A DNA stretch of 64,000 nucleotides from Acidobacteriaceae bacterium (GTDB lineage: Bacteria; Acidobacteriota; Terriglobia; Terriglobales; Acidobacteriaceae). This document shows, in pieces, positions 25,358 through 33,802 of this stretch. Location: positions 62,001 to 126,000 of the forward strand of contig JASHNW010000004.1 in the NCBI GenBank assembly GCA_030041435.1, in the 5' to 3' direction. The notes below the pieces were generated by a model that worked only from the letters and a program-made list of their open reading frames with translations, ran no database searches and was not told the DNA's origin. The translations under genes and the position numbers were made by a program. Position 1 is the first letter of the stretch; each line of letters opens with the position of its first letter.

Positions 25358-25858
25358 TCAGGAGCCAGGGGGCCTGTGCTCCTGAGAGCGGCGCGCTTCG
25401 AAGTAGAGATTGCAGACCGAAAGGATGATGGTGTTCTTATTTTTCAGGAGCACCCAGTCGCCGGGAATCTCGGTCGAGCCGCCGGTGATGTTCGCGGCCT
25501 GGTGCTGAATCTTCACTATCGTGGCTGATTGTGTTCGGATTCCGAGTTGATTGAAATCAATTTCGGAATCTGCAGCGCCACCGCCGGAATACTCCACCCG
25601 GAATTGAAAGGCCGTAAGACTCTGGGTACTTACGGTTGCATTCGGCACCCTATGCTTCTTCCACCAAAATGAGTCGGTCGAGTAATGGACTGTCGTTCCG
25701 ATCAAACGGATTGCTTCGCGCTGACCCCAGCACGAAATCGTTCTCGTTGGAATCAGACGCGTGACGGTCCAGTCGCCACGGAGCTGCGGGGGAATATCGT
25801 GGGAAGCAGTGGCCGCTGATTGAAACGCAAGCAGCAGATACAGCCAAGCGGCCGACAT
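25358..25858 (-). CDS. Hypothetical exported protein downstream of dnaA
   Basis: A 166-residue protein, not recognised. The N-terminus MSAAWLYLLLAFQSAATAS is a likely signal peptide. The mature part starts DIPPQLRGDWTVTRLIPTRT and contains two cysteines (SCWGQ and SVCNLYF) and a repeated beta-strand pattern. It resembles a lipocalin-like or META-like small barrel, but this is only an impression. It begins 8 nt after the dnaA stop on the same strand, so it could be translated from the dnaA message. The codon use looks less GC-biased than its neighbours. Confidence 0.6.
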   Translation of the reverse strand: MSAAWLYLLLAFQSAATASHDIPPQLRGDWTVTRLIPTRTISCWGQREAIRLIGTTVHYSTDSFWWKKHRVPNATVSTQSLTAFQFRVEYSGGGAADSEIDFNQLGIRTQSATIVKIQHQAANITGGSTEIPGDWVLLKNKNTIILSVCNLYFEARRSQEHRPPGS

Positions 25859-25866
25859 CGTTCGCG

Positions 25867-27300
25867 CTACCCGTTGAGGGTTTCCTGGAGTTTGTTGAGG
25901 GTGCTGTTCAGGTTTTTGTCGGTGCGGCGCTGCTCGTCGATTTTGCCGATGGAGTGCATCACGGTGGTGTGATGCTTGCCGCCGAACTGGCGGCCGATTT
26001 CCGGCAATGACGCTTCGGTGAGCTGCTTGGCCAGGAACATGGCGATCTGGCGGGGCACGACGACGGCGCGGGAGTTGTTCTTCTGCTTGAGCTCGGCGAC
26101 GCGCATGCCGAACTGCTCGGCGACGGCGCGCTGGATGGACTCGATGGTGATCTTGCGCACCTGGGTATCGATGAATTGCTTGAGGCACTGCTGTGCGGTG
26201 GGCAGGGTGATTTCGAGGCCGTTGAGGCCGCACCAGGCGATGAGGCGCACCAGCGCGCCTTCGAGCTCGCGGACGTTGGTGCGAACGTTGGAGGCGACGA
26301 AGAGCGCGACATCCATGGGCAGAGGCGCGGGCAGGTGCTCGCTCTCGGCTTTCTTCTGCAGGATGGCGACTTTGGTTTCGAGATCGGGGGGTTGGATGTC
26401 GGCGATGAGGCCCCACTCGAAGCGGCTGCGCAGGCGGTCTTCGATCTCGGCCAGCTCGCGGGGCTGGCGGTCGGAGGCGATGACGATCTGCTTCATGTTG
26501 TCGTGCAGCGCGTTGAAGGTATGAAAGAACTCTTCCTGGGTGCGCTCTTTCTGGGAGAGGAACTGGATGTCGTCGATGAGCAGCACGTCCACGGTGCGGA
26601 ACTTGTCGCGGAAGCTGGTCATCTTGTCGTAGCGCACCGAGCTGATCATCTCGTTGGTGAATTTTTCGGCGGAGACGTAGGAGATAGAAGCCGCGGGCAT
26701 GCGCTGTTTCACTTCGTGGCCGATGGCGTGCATGAGGTGCGTTTTGCCCATGCCGACGCCGCCGTAGATGAAGAGGGGGTTGTAGGCCTTGGAAGGCTGC
26801 TCGGCGACGGCGAGGGCGGCGGCGCGGGCAAACTGATTGCCGGGGCCGCAGACGAAGGCGTCAAAGGTGTAGCGGGGATTGAGCTGCGCGGCGGTGGACC
26901 AGTCGAAGCGGGCCTGCTGCGGTCCGGCATGGGCAGCGGGACGATGCGCGGCGCCATTGGCCTGCATGGAGGGAATCGCGGTGGCGGATGCGGGAGCGAA
27001 GCCGCCGTCTTCCCGGACGCGGGGCAGGGTGGGATCTTCGTCGGGAGTGATGAAGCTGACGTCGTCGAGCTCGAGCTGCAGATTCTCGATGGCCTCACCG
27101 ATGAGGTCGCCGTAGCGGTCGCCGACATGGCGGAACTCGGACGTGGGAATGCGGACGAAAAGAACGCGGTCGCGCACATAGCTGTAGCGGGTGGGCTTGA
27201 GCCAGGTGTCGTAGGACTGGCGATTGATTTTCTTTTCGAGGGCGGCGAGGATTTGAACCCACGGATTGAGAACGACAGGAGGGGTGACGGCGAAAGACAT
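25867..27300 (-). CDS. dnaA: Chromosomal replication initiator protein DnaA
   Basis: A 477-residue AAA+ initiator. Domain I is at the N-terminus (WVQILAALEKKINRQSYDTW). A Pro/Ala-rich linker runs over residues ~85-135. The ATPase domain starts with NPRYTFDAFVCGPGNQFARA. Walker A is GGVGMGKTHLMHAIG (residues ~180-194), Walker B is LLIDDIQFLSQKERTQEEFF, and DRLRSRFEWG is sensor-like. Domain IV has the DnaA signature RQIAMFLAKQLTEASLPEIG followed by GKHHTTVMHSIGKI, which binds DnaA boxes. The ATG at 27300 follows AAGGAT. It is divergent from rpmH across a 488-base gap. Confidence 0.97.
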   Translation of the reverse strand: MSFAVTPPVVLNPWVQILAALEKKINRQSYDTWLKPTRYSYVRDRVLFVRIPTSEFRHVGDRYGDLIGEAIENLQLELDDVSFITPDEDPTLPRVREDGGFAPASATAIPSMQANGAAHRPAAHAGPQQARFDWSTAAQLNPRYTFDAFVCGPGNQFARAAALAVAEQPSKAYNPLFIYGGVGMGKTHLMHAIGHEVKQRMPAASISYVSAEKFTNEMISSVRYDKMTSFRDKFRTVDVLLIDDIQFLSQKERTQEEFFHTFNALHDNMKQIVIASDRQPRELAEIEDRLRSRFEWGLIADIQPPDLETKVAILQKKAESEHLPAPLPMDVALFVASNVRTNVRELEGALVRLIAWCGLNGLEITLPTAQQCLKQFIDTQVRKITIESIQRAVAEQFGMRVAELKQKNNSRAVVVPRQIAMFLAKQLTEASLPEIGRQFGGKHHTTVMHSIGKIDEQRRTDKNLNSTLNKLQETLNG

Positions 27301-27788
27301 GAGCAATCCTTTTTGCCAAACGTCCGGGGACGGAAGCGACCGCGGGGCCGCAATACGAAAATGCCCAGGGTTGACCCTGTTCTGTGGAAACAGGGCGAGT
27401 GCAGGGGCAGAATCCGTAGTGGCCGGGAGTGGCTTCGATCTGTCACGCATCGAAGCTTCGGTCAAAGTTCTTCCGACATCCGCAGGGCGTCGAAAAATCT
27501 TAAGTGAACGTTGCCGATAGTAGCACAGTCGGGAGGCGGTGCGAACGCATAGTTGGGGAGAAATATTTTCCCAAAAAATAGTTGCACCGGAGGTGGTGAA
27601 AATGGAGAGATAGATGGGGTTTTTGCGGGTGCAGAATCGATGGGATATACTTGATTCTTGCCGCAAAAGGCGTGTGGTGAGCAGTGATTGCGGCCCAGGG
27701 GATTCGGTTGCGCGCCCAGCGCCGGGCTGATGCCCGCGGCGCGAAGACCGGAGAATCCGATCTAAAAAGTTCAGGAGTTTTCGTTTCC
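27301..27788. other. dnaA-rpmH divergent intergenic region
   Basis: No gene is seen here. It holds the probable promoters for dnaA (minus strand, TACTAT-like -10 near 27515) and rpmH (plus strand). A near-perfect inverted repeat ttgggga/ttcccaa with an AT-rich centre spans 27553-27574. I could not find a clear cluster of TTATCCACA-like DnaA boxes. Confidence 0.5.
27623..27651 (+). promoter_or_regulatory. Promoter of the rpmH-rnpA-yidD-yidC cluster
   Basis: TTGCGG (27623-27628), a 17-nt spacer, then TATACT (27646-27651). This predicts a leader of about 130 nt before rpmH. Confidence 0.5.
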
Positions 27789-27944
27789 ATGCCGAAACGC
27801 ACATTTCAACCTAACCGCCGGAGCCGATCGAAGACGCACGGTTTTCGGAGCCGCATGAAGACGAAGGGCGGGGCTGCGGTGTTGTCGCGGCGGCGGGCGA
27901 AGGGCCGCAAGCGAGTTTCTGTGAGCGCGGGACACCGCGACTAG
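27789..27944 (+). CDS. rpmH: 50S ribosomal protein L34
   Basis: A 51-residue basic ribosomal protein: [20 protein letters not shown], then [20 protein letters not shown], with a short SVSAGHRD tail. It matches L34 closely. AGGAG lies before the ATG with about 10 nt spacing. It is the first gene of the conserved rpmH-rnpA-yidD-yidC-jag-mnmE order. Confidence 0.97.
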   Translation: MPKRTFQPNRRSRSKTHGFRSRMKTKGGAAVLSRRRAKGRKRVSVSAGHRD

Positions 27945-28078
27945 GGCAGCGATCAGGGCACAGCGATCAGGGAAAGCTGGTTCTCCGTTGCGACGCGTGG
28001 CCCGGTTTGCGGAATCCTGACGAGGCGATGTTTCGCGAGGTCGCATCGCGCTCATTCCGAGTGAAACAGAATGGAGAT

Positions 28079-28456
28079 ATGCCGGAGGCAAAGTTCGACT
28101 GGCGGCGCGCCCGTCTGCGGAAGCACGCAGACTACCAGCGCGTGTACCAGCAGAGCCGAAGGTATTCGTCCCCGTCGATGACCTATTTCTTTCGTGCGCG
28201 GGAAGCCGGAGAACCGGCTGGCGTGCAACCGCGTATCGGATTAACGACGGGGCGGGTGCTGGGAGGCGCTGTAGAGCGTAACCGCATCCGGCGGCGCATG
28301 CGCGAGGCGGTGCGCATGCATGTGGGCGAACTGCCGCGGCAGGTGGACGTGGTGCTGCATCCGCGGAAGACGGTGCTGGAAATGGAATTTGCGCGTCTGG
28401 AGCAGGAAGTGTCGCGCATCTTCTCGAGCGTGGCGGCAGCGGGAGGGAAACGGTGA
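28079..28456 (+). CDS. rnpA: Ribonuclease P protein component
   Basis: A 125-residue protein subunit of RNase P, which helps the catalytic RNA bind pre-tRNA 5' leaders. The family signature appears as [19 protein letters not shown] (the RNR motif). The N-terminal [18 protein letters not shown] and the late [16 protein letters not shown] also fit. I start at the ATG at 28079 after GGAGAT; an in-frame ATG at 28028 is possible. The stop overlaps the yidD start as GTGA. The tandem gcgatcaggg tract lies upstream at 27957-27986. Confidence 0.93.
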   Translation: MPEAKFDWRRARLRKHADYQRVYQQSRRYSSPSMTYFFRAREAGEPAGVQPRIGLTTGRVLGGAVERNRIRRRMREAVRMHVGELPRQVDVVLHPRKTVLEMEFARLEQEVSRIFSSVAAAGGKR

Positions 28457-28827
28457 GGCGCGCGGCGAGGTTATGGAGGAGCGCACGAGAGCGAACGGCG
28501 CAGGCTTTGCTGGCCGCGTATAAGGGCGTGGTTTCTCCGCTGCTGCACAGCGTGGCGGGCGCGCCGGGGGCGTGCCGGTATCAACCGACGTGTTCCGAAT
28601 ATGCGGCGATCGCTATCGCGGAGCACGGAGCGCTGCGCGGAGGCGCGATGGCGCTGGGGCGGGTGCTGCGCTGCAATCCGCTGAACCGGCTGGGCGAGGG
28701 CGGCGGATTCGATCCGGTGCCGGGGAAGGCAGAGCTCAGAGCGCAGGGCAGAGAGCACAGGGGGGAGTTTCTCCCCGAGTGGGCTGAATTGGAAATAACG
28801 GGCGCGCAAATTTCAGGGAATCGATAG
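28453..28827 (+). CDS. yidD: Membrane protein insertion efficiency factor YidD
   Basis: A 124-residue peripheral membrane protein thought to help YidC-dependent insertion. It has the family features [31 protein letters not shown] and [19 protein letters not shown]. The usual RC-H-P is RCNP here. Beyond residue ~90 the tail ([17 protein letters not shown]) exceeds most YidD proteins, and the underlying DNA (cagagctcagagcgcagggc then agagagcac) resembles the intergenic repeats. The C-terminus may therefore have been extended by repeat sequence. It starts with GTG, overlapping rnpA by 4 nt. Confidence 0.92.
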   Translation: MRRAARLWRSARERTAQALLAAYKGVVSPLLHSVAGAPGACRYQPTCSEYAAIAIAEHGALRGGAMALGRVLRCNPLNRLGEGGGFDPVPGKAELRAQGREHRGEFLPEWAELEITGAQISGNR

Positions 28828-28847
28828 AGCGACAGGAAGCGGAAGTC

Positions 28848-30659
28848 TTGGCAGAGATACAAAATCCCAATCAGCAGGGCGGCGGCGGGGGCGGCGACTC
28901 GCGCATGCTCTTCGGCTTCCTGATCGTTTTCGTGCTCATGGTGGTGGGCTTCCAGATTTGGGGGCCGAAGAAACCGCAGGAACAACCGCAGCCAGCGGCC
29001 CACAGCCAACAGCCGGCGCACGGGACTCAGCCGACCACCGGCGGCGCGCAGCCGGCCGCCAGCGTCGGTCAGCCGACCGCAGCCAGCGGCCACGCGCAGG
29101 CAAAGCGGAGCAAGGCGGCGCCCGCAGCCAAAGCTGTGGAGGCAGCGAGCGAAACCGACACTACGGTTGAGAACGAACAGTACCGGATTGTGTTTACGAA
29201 TCGGGGCGGGGTGGTCAAGTCGTGGATCCTGAAGAAGTACAAAAACGACTACGGCAAGCCGCTCGATCTGGTGAACGCGGATGCGGCGGGCAAGTTCGGG
29301 CTGCCGCTTTCGCTCTACGCATCGGACGCGGGGCTGCGCGAGCGGCTGAACTCCGCGTTGTACGTACCGTCGGCGACAGGGAGCCTGGCGACGCCGGCGT
29401 CGCTGAGCTTCGATTATTCGGCGGGCGGGCTGACGGTACACAAGACGTTCCGCTTCGATTCGAGCTACGTGGTTCACGCCGATGTGTCGGTGACGCAGGA
29501 CGGGGCGCCGGTGGCGACGCTGCTCGAGTGGGCGGGCGGGCTGGGCGACCAGAACACCCTGCAGCAGTACGCAAGCTCAAGCTTCGTGAACGCGCAGAGC
29601 GGAAAGAGCACGCAGACAGCGGCGAAGAAAGTGGTGGGCGGGCAGACGATCGAGGGCTCGTTCGATTATGCGGGCGTGAGCGACCTGTATTTTGCGGCAG
29701 TGTTTATGCCGGACGCGCCGACGGATACGAGCGTGGTGACGCTGCACGACACGGTTGCGGTTCCGCGCGACCGGGAACACCCGCAGCCCAACGCGGTGAC
29801 CCAGGAGCCGGTGCTGGGCGTGGCGGTGGGACAGGCCGGAGGGGGCACGCAGGCGCGGGTGTTTGCAGGGCCGAAGTCGCAGGAGCTGCTGGAATCGATC
29901 CACACCGTGAACGGGGTGAGCCTGGACCGGGTGCTGAGCTACGGGTGGTGGGGCTGGGTGGAAAAGCCCATGCTGCTGGTGCTGCGCTTCTTTGTGACGC
30001 ACGGGATACCGAACTGGGGCTGGGCGATTCTGGTGCTCACCTTCATCCTGACCATCGCGATGGTGCCGACCCGCGTGATGATGATGAAGTCTTCGCTGAA
30101 GATGCAGCGCATCCAGCCGCAGATCGACGCGATCAAGGCGAAGTACGCGAAGTACAAGACGACCGATCCGCGACGGCAGGACATGAACAAGGAGATGTTC
30201 GACCTGCAGCGGAAGGAAGGCATCAACATGTTCGGCGGATGCCTGCCGATGTTGCTGCAGTATCCGCTGCTGATCGGTTTTTACGAGATGCTGGAGCGGG
30301 CGATCGAACTGCGGCAGGCGCACTGGCTGTGGCTGCCGGATCTGTCGGCACCGGACCCGCTGCACATCCTGCCGATCTTCGTGATTGTGTCGATGTTTCT
30401 ATCGCAGTTTTTTACGCCGTCGCCGGGCATGGACCAGACCCAGCAGCGCATGATGGCCTTTATGATGCCGGCTATCTTCGGCGTGATGATGTGGAATATC
30501 GGGTCGGGGGTGGCGCTGTACTGGGCGGCGAGCAACCTGATGGGCGTGGCGCAACAGATGGTGATGAACCGCACCAGCATGGGACAGGAGATGCGGGCGA
30601 TTGCGCTGCGGCGCGCGGCCAAGAAAAAGGCGGGGAAGGCAGTGAACGCGCGGCGCTAA
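28848..30659 (+). CDS. yidC: Membrane protein insertase YidC
   Basis: A 603-residue inner-membrane insertase. The N-terminal TM is residues ~20-38 (MLFGFLIVFVLMVVGFQIW). A Gln/Pro/Ala-rich linker precedes the large periplasmic beta-sandwich (residues ~95-345). The conserved five-TM core begins near WGWVEKPMLLVLRFF and includes the NWGWAILVLTFILTIAMVP helix with the conserved Arg (PTRVMMMKSSLKMQRIQPQ), the cytoplasmic hairpin, and GGCLPMLLQYPLLIGFYEML. The basic C-terminus (RRAAKKKAGKAVNARR) is typical. The start codon is TTG at 28848 with AGGAAG upstream. No frame damage. Confidence 0.96.
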   Translation: MAEIQNPNQQGGGGGGDSRMLFGFLIVFVLMVVGFQIWGPKKPQEQPQPAAHSQQPAHGTQPTTGGAQPAASVGQPTAASGHAQAKRSKAAPAAKAVEAASETDTTVENEQYRIVFTNRGGVVKSWILKKYKNDYGKPLDLVNADAAGKFGLPLSLYASDAGLRERLNSALYVPSATGSLATPASLSFDYSAGGLTVHKTFRFDSSYVVHADVSVTQDGAPVATLLEWAGGLGDQNTLQQYASSSFVNAQSGKSTQTAAKKVVGGQTIEGSFDYAGVSDLYFAAVFMPDAPTDTSVVTLHDTVAVPRDREHPQPNAVTQEPVLGVAVGQAGGGTQARVFAGPKSQELLESIHTVNGVSLDRVLSYGWWGWVEKPMLLVLRFFVTHGIPNWGWAILVLTFILTIAMVPTRVMMMKSSLKMQRIQPQIDAIKAKYAKYKTTDPRRQDMNKEMFDLQRKEGINMFGGCLPMLLQYPLLIGFYEMLERAIELRQAHWLWLPDLSAPDPLHILPIFVIVSMFLSQFFTPSPGMDQTQQRMMAFMMPAIFGVMMWNIGSGVALYWAASNLMGVAQQMVMNRTSMGQEMRAIALRRAAKKKAGKAVNARR

Positions 30660-30741
30660 AGCGAATCGAGGTTACCGGCGTGCTTCGGCCGGACCGCAGT
30701 TGTGATCTAATTACGTCGGGACGCGATACAACTAACTGTCG

Positions 30742-31305
30742 ATGCCAATCGAAGATTACTCCGCAGCAGCGCAGAAGATAGCAGATTTTCTGAAGACCCT
30801 GATCGGGCTGGGTGGACTTCGGCTCAAGTACCGCATTACGGCGGGGGCTGGAGCAGCCGACCCGGCGGGGCTCGAATCGCGCGAGATTTATGTGGAGCTG
30901 GCGGGGCCCGATGCGGGGCTGCTGACGCAGCGCGGGGGCGAGCTGCTGCGGGCGCTGGAGCATGTGGCAGCGAAGATGCTGCGCCTGGAAAACGAGGAGC
31001 ACGACAAGATCAGCTTCGACGCGGAGAACTTCAAAGCGCTGCGGGCGCGGGAGCTGAAGCTGACCGCGGAGACGGCAGCCGAACGTGTGCGGCGCACGGG
31101 CCAGCCGTATAGTTTCGCGCCCATGAGCTCGCGGGAGCGGCGCATGCTGCACCTGGCCTTTCGCGCCTACGACGATCTGGAAACGGCATCGAGCGGCGAA
31201 GGGCTGCAGCGGTTTGTGGCGGCGTATCCCCGGGGGTACGAGCATCGCGAAGCGGCGCCGCGGCAGAGCCGGCCGGCTGGACGGCCATCGGGGCGGCGGC
31301 GCTAA
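30742..31305 (+). CDS. jag: Jag/KhpB family RNA-binding protein (KH and R3H domains)
   Basis: A 187-residue protein. Residues ~25-100 fit a type II KH domain (EIYVELAGPDAGLLTQRGGE, then LLRALEHVAAKMLRLEN). Residues ~105-165 are an R3H domain, with the helix LKLTAETAAERVRRTGQPY and the motif SSRERRMLHLAF. The C-terminus is basic and disordered. The Jag_N domain of Firmicutes homologues is absent. These proteins bind RNA and influence cell-shape and envelope genes. It follows yidC by 82 nt, as in many genomes. ATACAAC lies 9-10 nt before the ATG and may be a -10. Confidence 0.9.
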   Translation: MPIEDYSAAAQKIADFLKTLIGLGGLRLKYRITAGAGAADPAGLESREIYVELAGPDAGLLTQRGGELLRALEHVAAKMLRLENEEHDKISFDAENFKALRARELKLTAETAAERVRRTGQPYSFAPMSSRERRMLHLAFRAYDDLETASSGEGLQRFVAAYPRGYEHREAAPRQSRPAGRPSGRRR

Positions 31306-31314
31306 GCGGTGTCC

Positions 31315-31445
31315 TGAAAGGGCAGAACTCAAGACCAACCGCAGGTCCTTCGTCGCTGCGCTCCTCTGGATGACGGCGTAAAAAGCAAAAGCAACCGCGG
31401 ATCCTTCGCTACTCTCAGGGTTACAGTGCATTGCTCGGGATGACA
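31315..31445 (-). repeat. REP-like intergenic element
   Basis: On the minus strand: tgtcatcccgagcaatgcac, then ctgagagtagcgaaggatcc and cagaggagcgcagcgacgaa. This carries two diverged copies of the 'GAGCGCAGCGAAGGATC' word, related to the element at 9637-9762. It sits between jag and mnmE. Confidence 0.5.
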
Positions 31446-31518
31446 GTGTATTTATGCAATGTACTTCCGATCCGGGACATTAGACTGAAGGGGCAGCGCT
31501 CGAGCGGGGGCGCACGCC

Positions 31519-32907
31519 GTGCAACCTCATCCACAGACAAGCGAACGCGAAGCCGTGGCCCAGGAGACGATCGTGGCGATCTCGACGCCGCCGGGGCGGG
31601 GCGGGATCGGCATGGTGCGGCTCTCCGGGCCGCATGCGGCGGAGATTGCGAAGGGTCTGGTGCGGCTGCGGGCGCCGCTCGAGCATGCGCGGGCGCGCGT
31701 GGCGGAGATTCCCGATCCCGAAAGCGGCGGAAGAATTGACGAGGCCGTGGTTACATATTTTGCCGGGCCGAACTCGTACACCGGAGAAGAGCTGGTGGAG
31801 ATTGCGGCGCACGGCTCGCCGGTGATCCTGGACATGCTGGTGCGGGCGGCGCTGCGGGCCGGGGCGCGGCTGGCGCGGCCGGGGGAGTTCACGGAGCGGG
31901 CGTTTCTTTCGGGGCGGCTGGACCTGACGCAGGCGGAGGCGGTGCGGGACCTGATCGAGGCGCAGACGCTCTACCAGGCGCGGATTGCGGCGGAGCAGAT
32001 GGGAGGGGCGCTTTCGCGGCGCGTGCAGCCGGCGAAGCAGAAGCTGGTGGAGCTGATCGCGCTGCTGGAGGCGGGCATCGACTTTGCGGAAGACGACGTG
32101 GATGTGGCGCCGGACGAAGATATTGTGACACGCATGGATACAATTGCGGCGGAGCTGGAGGCGCTGGCGCGATCGTTCGAGCACGGGCGGATGGTGCACG
32201 CGGGGCTGCGGCTGGCGATCGTGGGGCGGCCGAACGTGGGAAAGTCGTCGTTGTTCAACCGGCTGCTGGAGCGGGAGCGCGCGATTGTAACGGCGGCGCC
32301 GGGAACGACGAGGGATCTGGTGACGGAGCGGCTGTCGCTGGGCGGCATTCCCGTGGAACTGGTGGACACGGCGGGGTTGCGCGAGGCGGTGGATGAGGCG
32401 GAGGCGATCGGCATCCGAAAATCGCACGAGACGCTGGCGGAAGCGGACGTGGTGCTGGTGGTGCTGGATGCGTCGGCGCCGCTGCGGGAGGACGAGGCCA
32501 GCCTGATTGCGAGACTGGAGGGCCGGCGGGCGCTGGTGGTGCGCAACAAGTGCGATCTGGACGGCGGCGCGGAGGCTCGCGAGGACCTGGTGGCGCACTC
32601 GATTGCGACATCGGCGGTAACCGGCGAGGGGCTGGGCGCGCTGCGCGAGGCTCTGGCGGAGCTGGTGCGCAATCCCGCGGGGGAAAGCGAAGCGGGCCTG
32701 TTGACGTCGCTGCGGCAATACGAGGCGGTGGAAGGGGCGCGGGCCTCGCTGAGCGCGGCGCGCGAGGCGGTTGGGCGCAGGATTCCCCACGAGATGCTGC
32801 TGCTGGATTTGTACGGCGGGCTGCGGCAGCTGGACGGGCTGACGGGCGAGACGACCACGGAGGACATTCTGAACCGGATCTTCTCGACGTTCTGCATCGG
32901 AAAATAA
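31519..32907 (+). CDS. mnmE: tRNA modification GTPase MnmE
   Basis: A 462-residue protein that, with MnmG, installs 5-carboxymethylaminomethyl on wobble uridine. The N-terminal folate-binding domain begins QETIVAISTPPGRGGIGMVR. The G domain has G1 GRPNVGKSS (residues 236-244), APGTTRD (G2), DTAGLRE (G3) and NKCD (G4). The C-terminus ends STFCIGK, with the conserved Cys of the CIGK motif. The start is GTG at 31519; the ribosome-binding site is weak. Confidence 0.96.
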   Translation: MQPHPQTSEREAVAQETIVAISTPPGRGGIGMVRLSGPHAAEIAKGLVRLRAPLEHARARVAEIPDPESGGRIDEAVVTYFAGPNSYTGEELVEIAAHGSPVILDMLVRAALRAGARLARPGEFTERAFLSGRLDLTQAEAVRDLIEAQTLYQARIAAEQMGGALSRRVQPAKQKLVELIALLEAGIDFAEDDVDVAPDEDIVTRMDTIAAELEALARSFEHGRMVHAGLRLAIVGRPNVGKSSLFNRLLERERAIVTAAPGTTRDLVTERLSLGGIPVELVDTAGLREAVDEAEAIGIRKSHETLAEADVVLVVLDASAPLREDEASLIARLEGRRALVVRNKCDLDGGAEAREDLVAHSIATSAVTGEGLGALREALAELVRNPAGESEAGLLTSLRQYEAVEGARASLSAAREAVGRRIPHEMLLLDLYGGLRQLDGLTGETTTEDILNRIFSTFCIGK

Positions 32908-32943
32908 TGCCGAGTTTTGGGAGTTCCCAGGACTTCCCGAAGT

Positions 32944-32958
32944 AACAATTCAATTGTT
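32944..32958. promoter_or_regulatory. Perfect palindrome after mnmE
   Basis: AACAATT-C-AATTGTT, 7-base perfect arms around one base, AT-rich in a GC-rich region. It could be an operator; no T run follows. Confidence 0.35.
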
Positions 32959-33014
32959 GAACAAGATATAGATGAGTTCCGAAGATGTCCGGGGTGATTC
33001 CGAGAGGACCGGAA

Positions 33015-33081
33015 CATTTCGTGTCTCCAGCGTCTCTCCATATGGATGCACGATCGACTCTCGCTCTGGAGACACGGAATG
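33015..33081. other. Long inverted repeat downstream of mnmE
   Basis: The arms catttcgtgtctccag (33015-33030) and ctggagacacggaatg (33066-33081) pair over 16 bases with one G-U. The 35-nt loop contains tccatatgga. No gene is seen in 32908-33282. It could be a structured RNA, a processing signal or a small MITE-like remnant. Confidence 0.5.
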
Positions 33082-33282
33082 AGGTTACCTGCCGAGAAAA
33101 TAAAGACTTGGTGACCGTCAACTCAAGGGGGTCATGGCACTGGATATTTAGTCAGCGGTGTATCCGATTCGGGATGGCGGACATCGTGGTGAGGCCATGA
33201 AGGTGCAGGACACTGCCAGGCGAATGTATGAGTTTGCGCTCGCGCTGCGTCTCGCGCCGATCAATTCCAGGGCCAACACGCT

Positions 33283-33734
33283 CTACTCGAGCTCGTGCGG
33301 CACTGTGACGCGCGATCGGTCCGATTGTTGTGCCGGAGGAGGATCATGACCCATGACGGTGCGCGAAACGAGCAAAGACCTGAGGCTGTGTGCGCTCAAG
33401 AAACAGCCAAATGCTCCGGCGGCGTACAGAGCAATGCTATAGAGCGGATGGCGGCGGGCGCCGAGAACGCGCGTCATCCAATAGCTGATTGCGAGGGAGC
33501 ACAGGAAACCAAGGTTGTAGAGAATGATCACCCAGCTCACATCGTCCGAACTGCCTGCGACGTTTCCCTGAAGGTCAGGAAGCAGGACATTGATTGAAAG
33601 AGCCTGGAGGAAATTGAGGTGTTGATCGATGCGAAGAGTACTCTCTGATGGAGCGTCGAGCGGGAGAAAAATGCTTTGTCGATGACGGCATACCGGTCAC
33701 TGGAAACATGCGCGGTCATCGTCGGCGAGGTCAT
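33283..33734 (-). pseudogene. Small membrane protein gene with a homopolymer frameshift
   Basis: The minus strand begins MTSPTMTAHVSSDRYAVIDK-AFF. After a five-T run (plus-strand AAAAA at 33667-33671) it continues one frame over as LPLDAPSESTLRIDQHLNFL, then QALSINVLLPDLQG, WVIILYNLGFLCSLAISYWM, and a second hydrophobic stretch ALYAAGAFGCFLSAH. With six Ts the whole reads as one protein of about 148 residues with at least two TM segments. GAGGAT precedes the ATG at 33734. No family is recognised. Either a one-base deletion has killed the gene or the run was miscounted in sequencing. Confidence 0.55.
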
Positions 33735-33802
33735 CGCAGCTCATCCTCTATGAAGAAGGTGATCTTGAATTGAGCACACTTCATGAACAATGCGGCGAAG
33801 CA

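Noticed and set aside
27553-27574. Near-palindrome ttgggga...ttcccaa as a DnaA-box cluster
   Set aside because: It does not resemble TTATNCACA and is single; noted only as part of the intergenic description.
33197-33349. Small plus-strand frame starting MKVQDTARRMYEFALALR
   Set aside because: Short, overlaps the end of the minus-strand membrane gene, no clear ribosome-binding site and no family; left unannotated.
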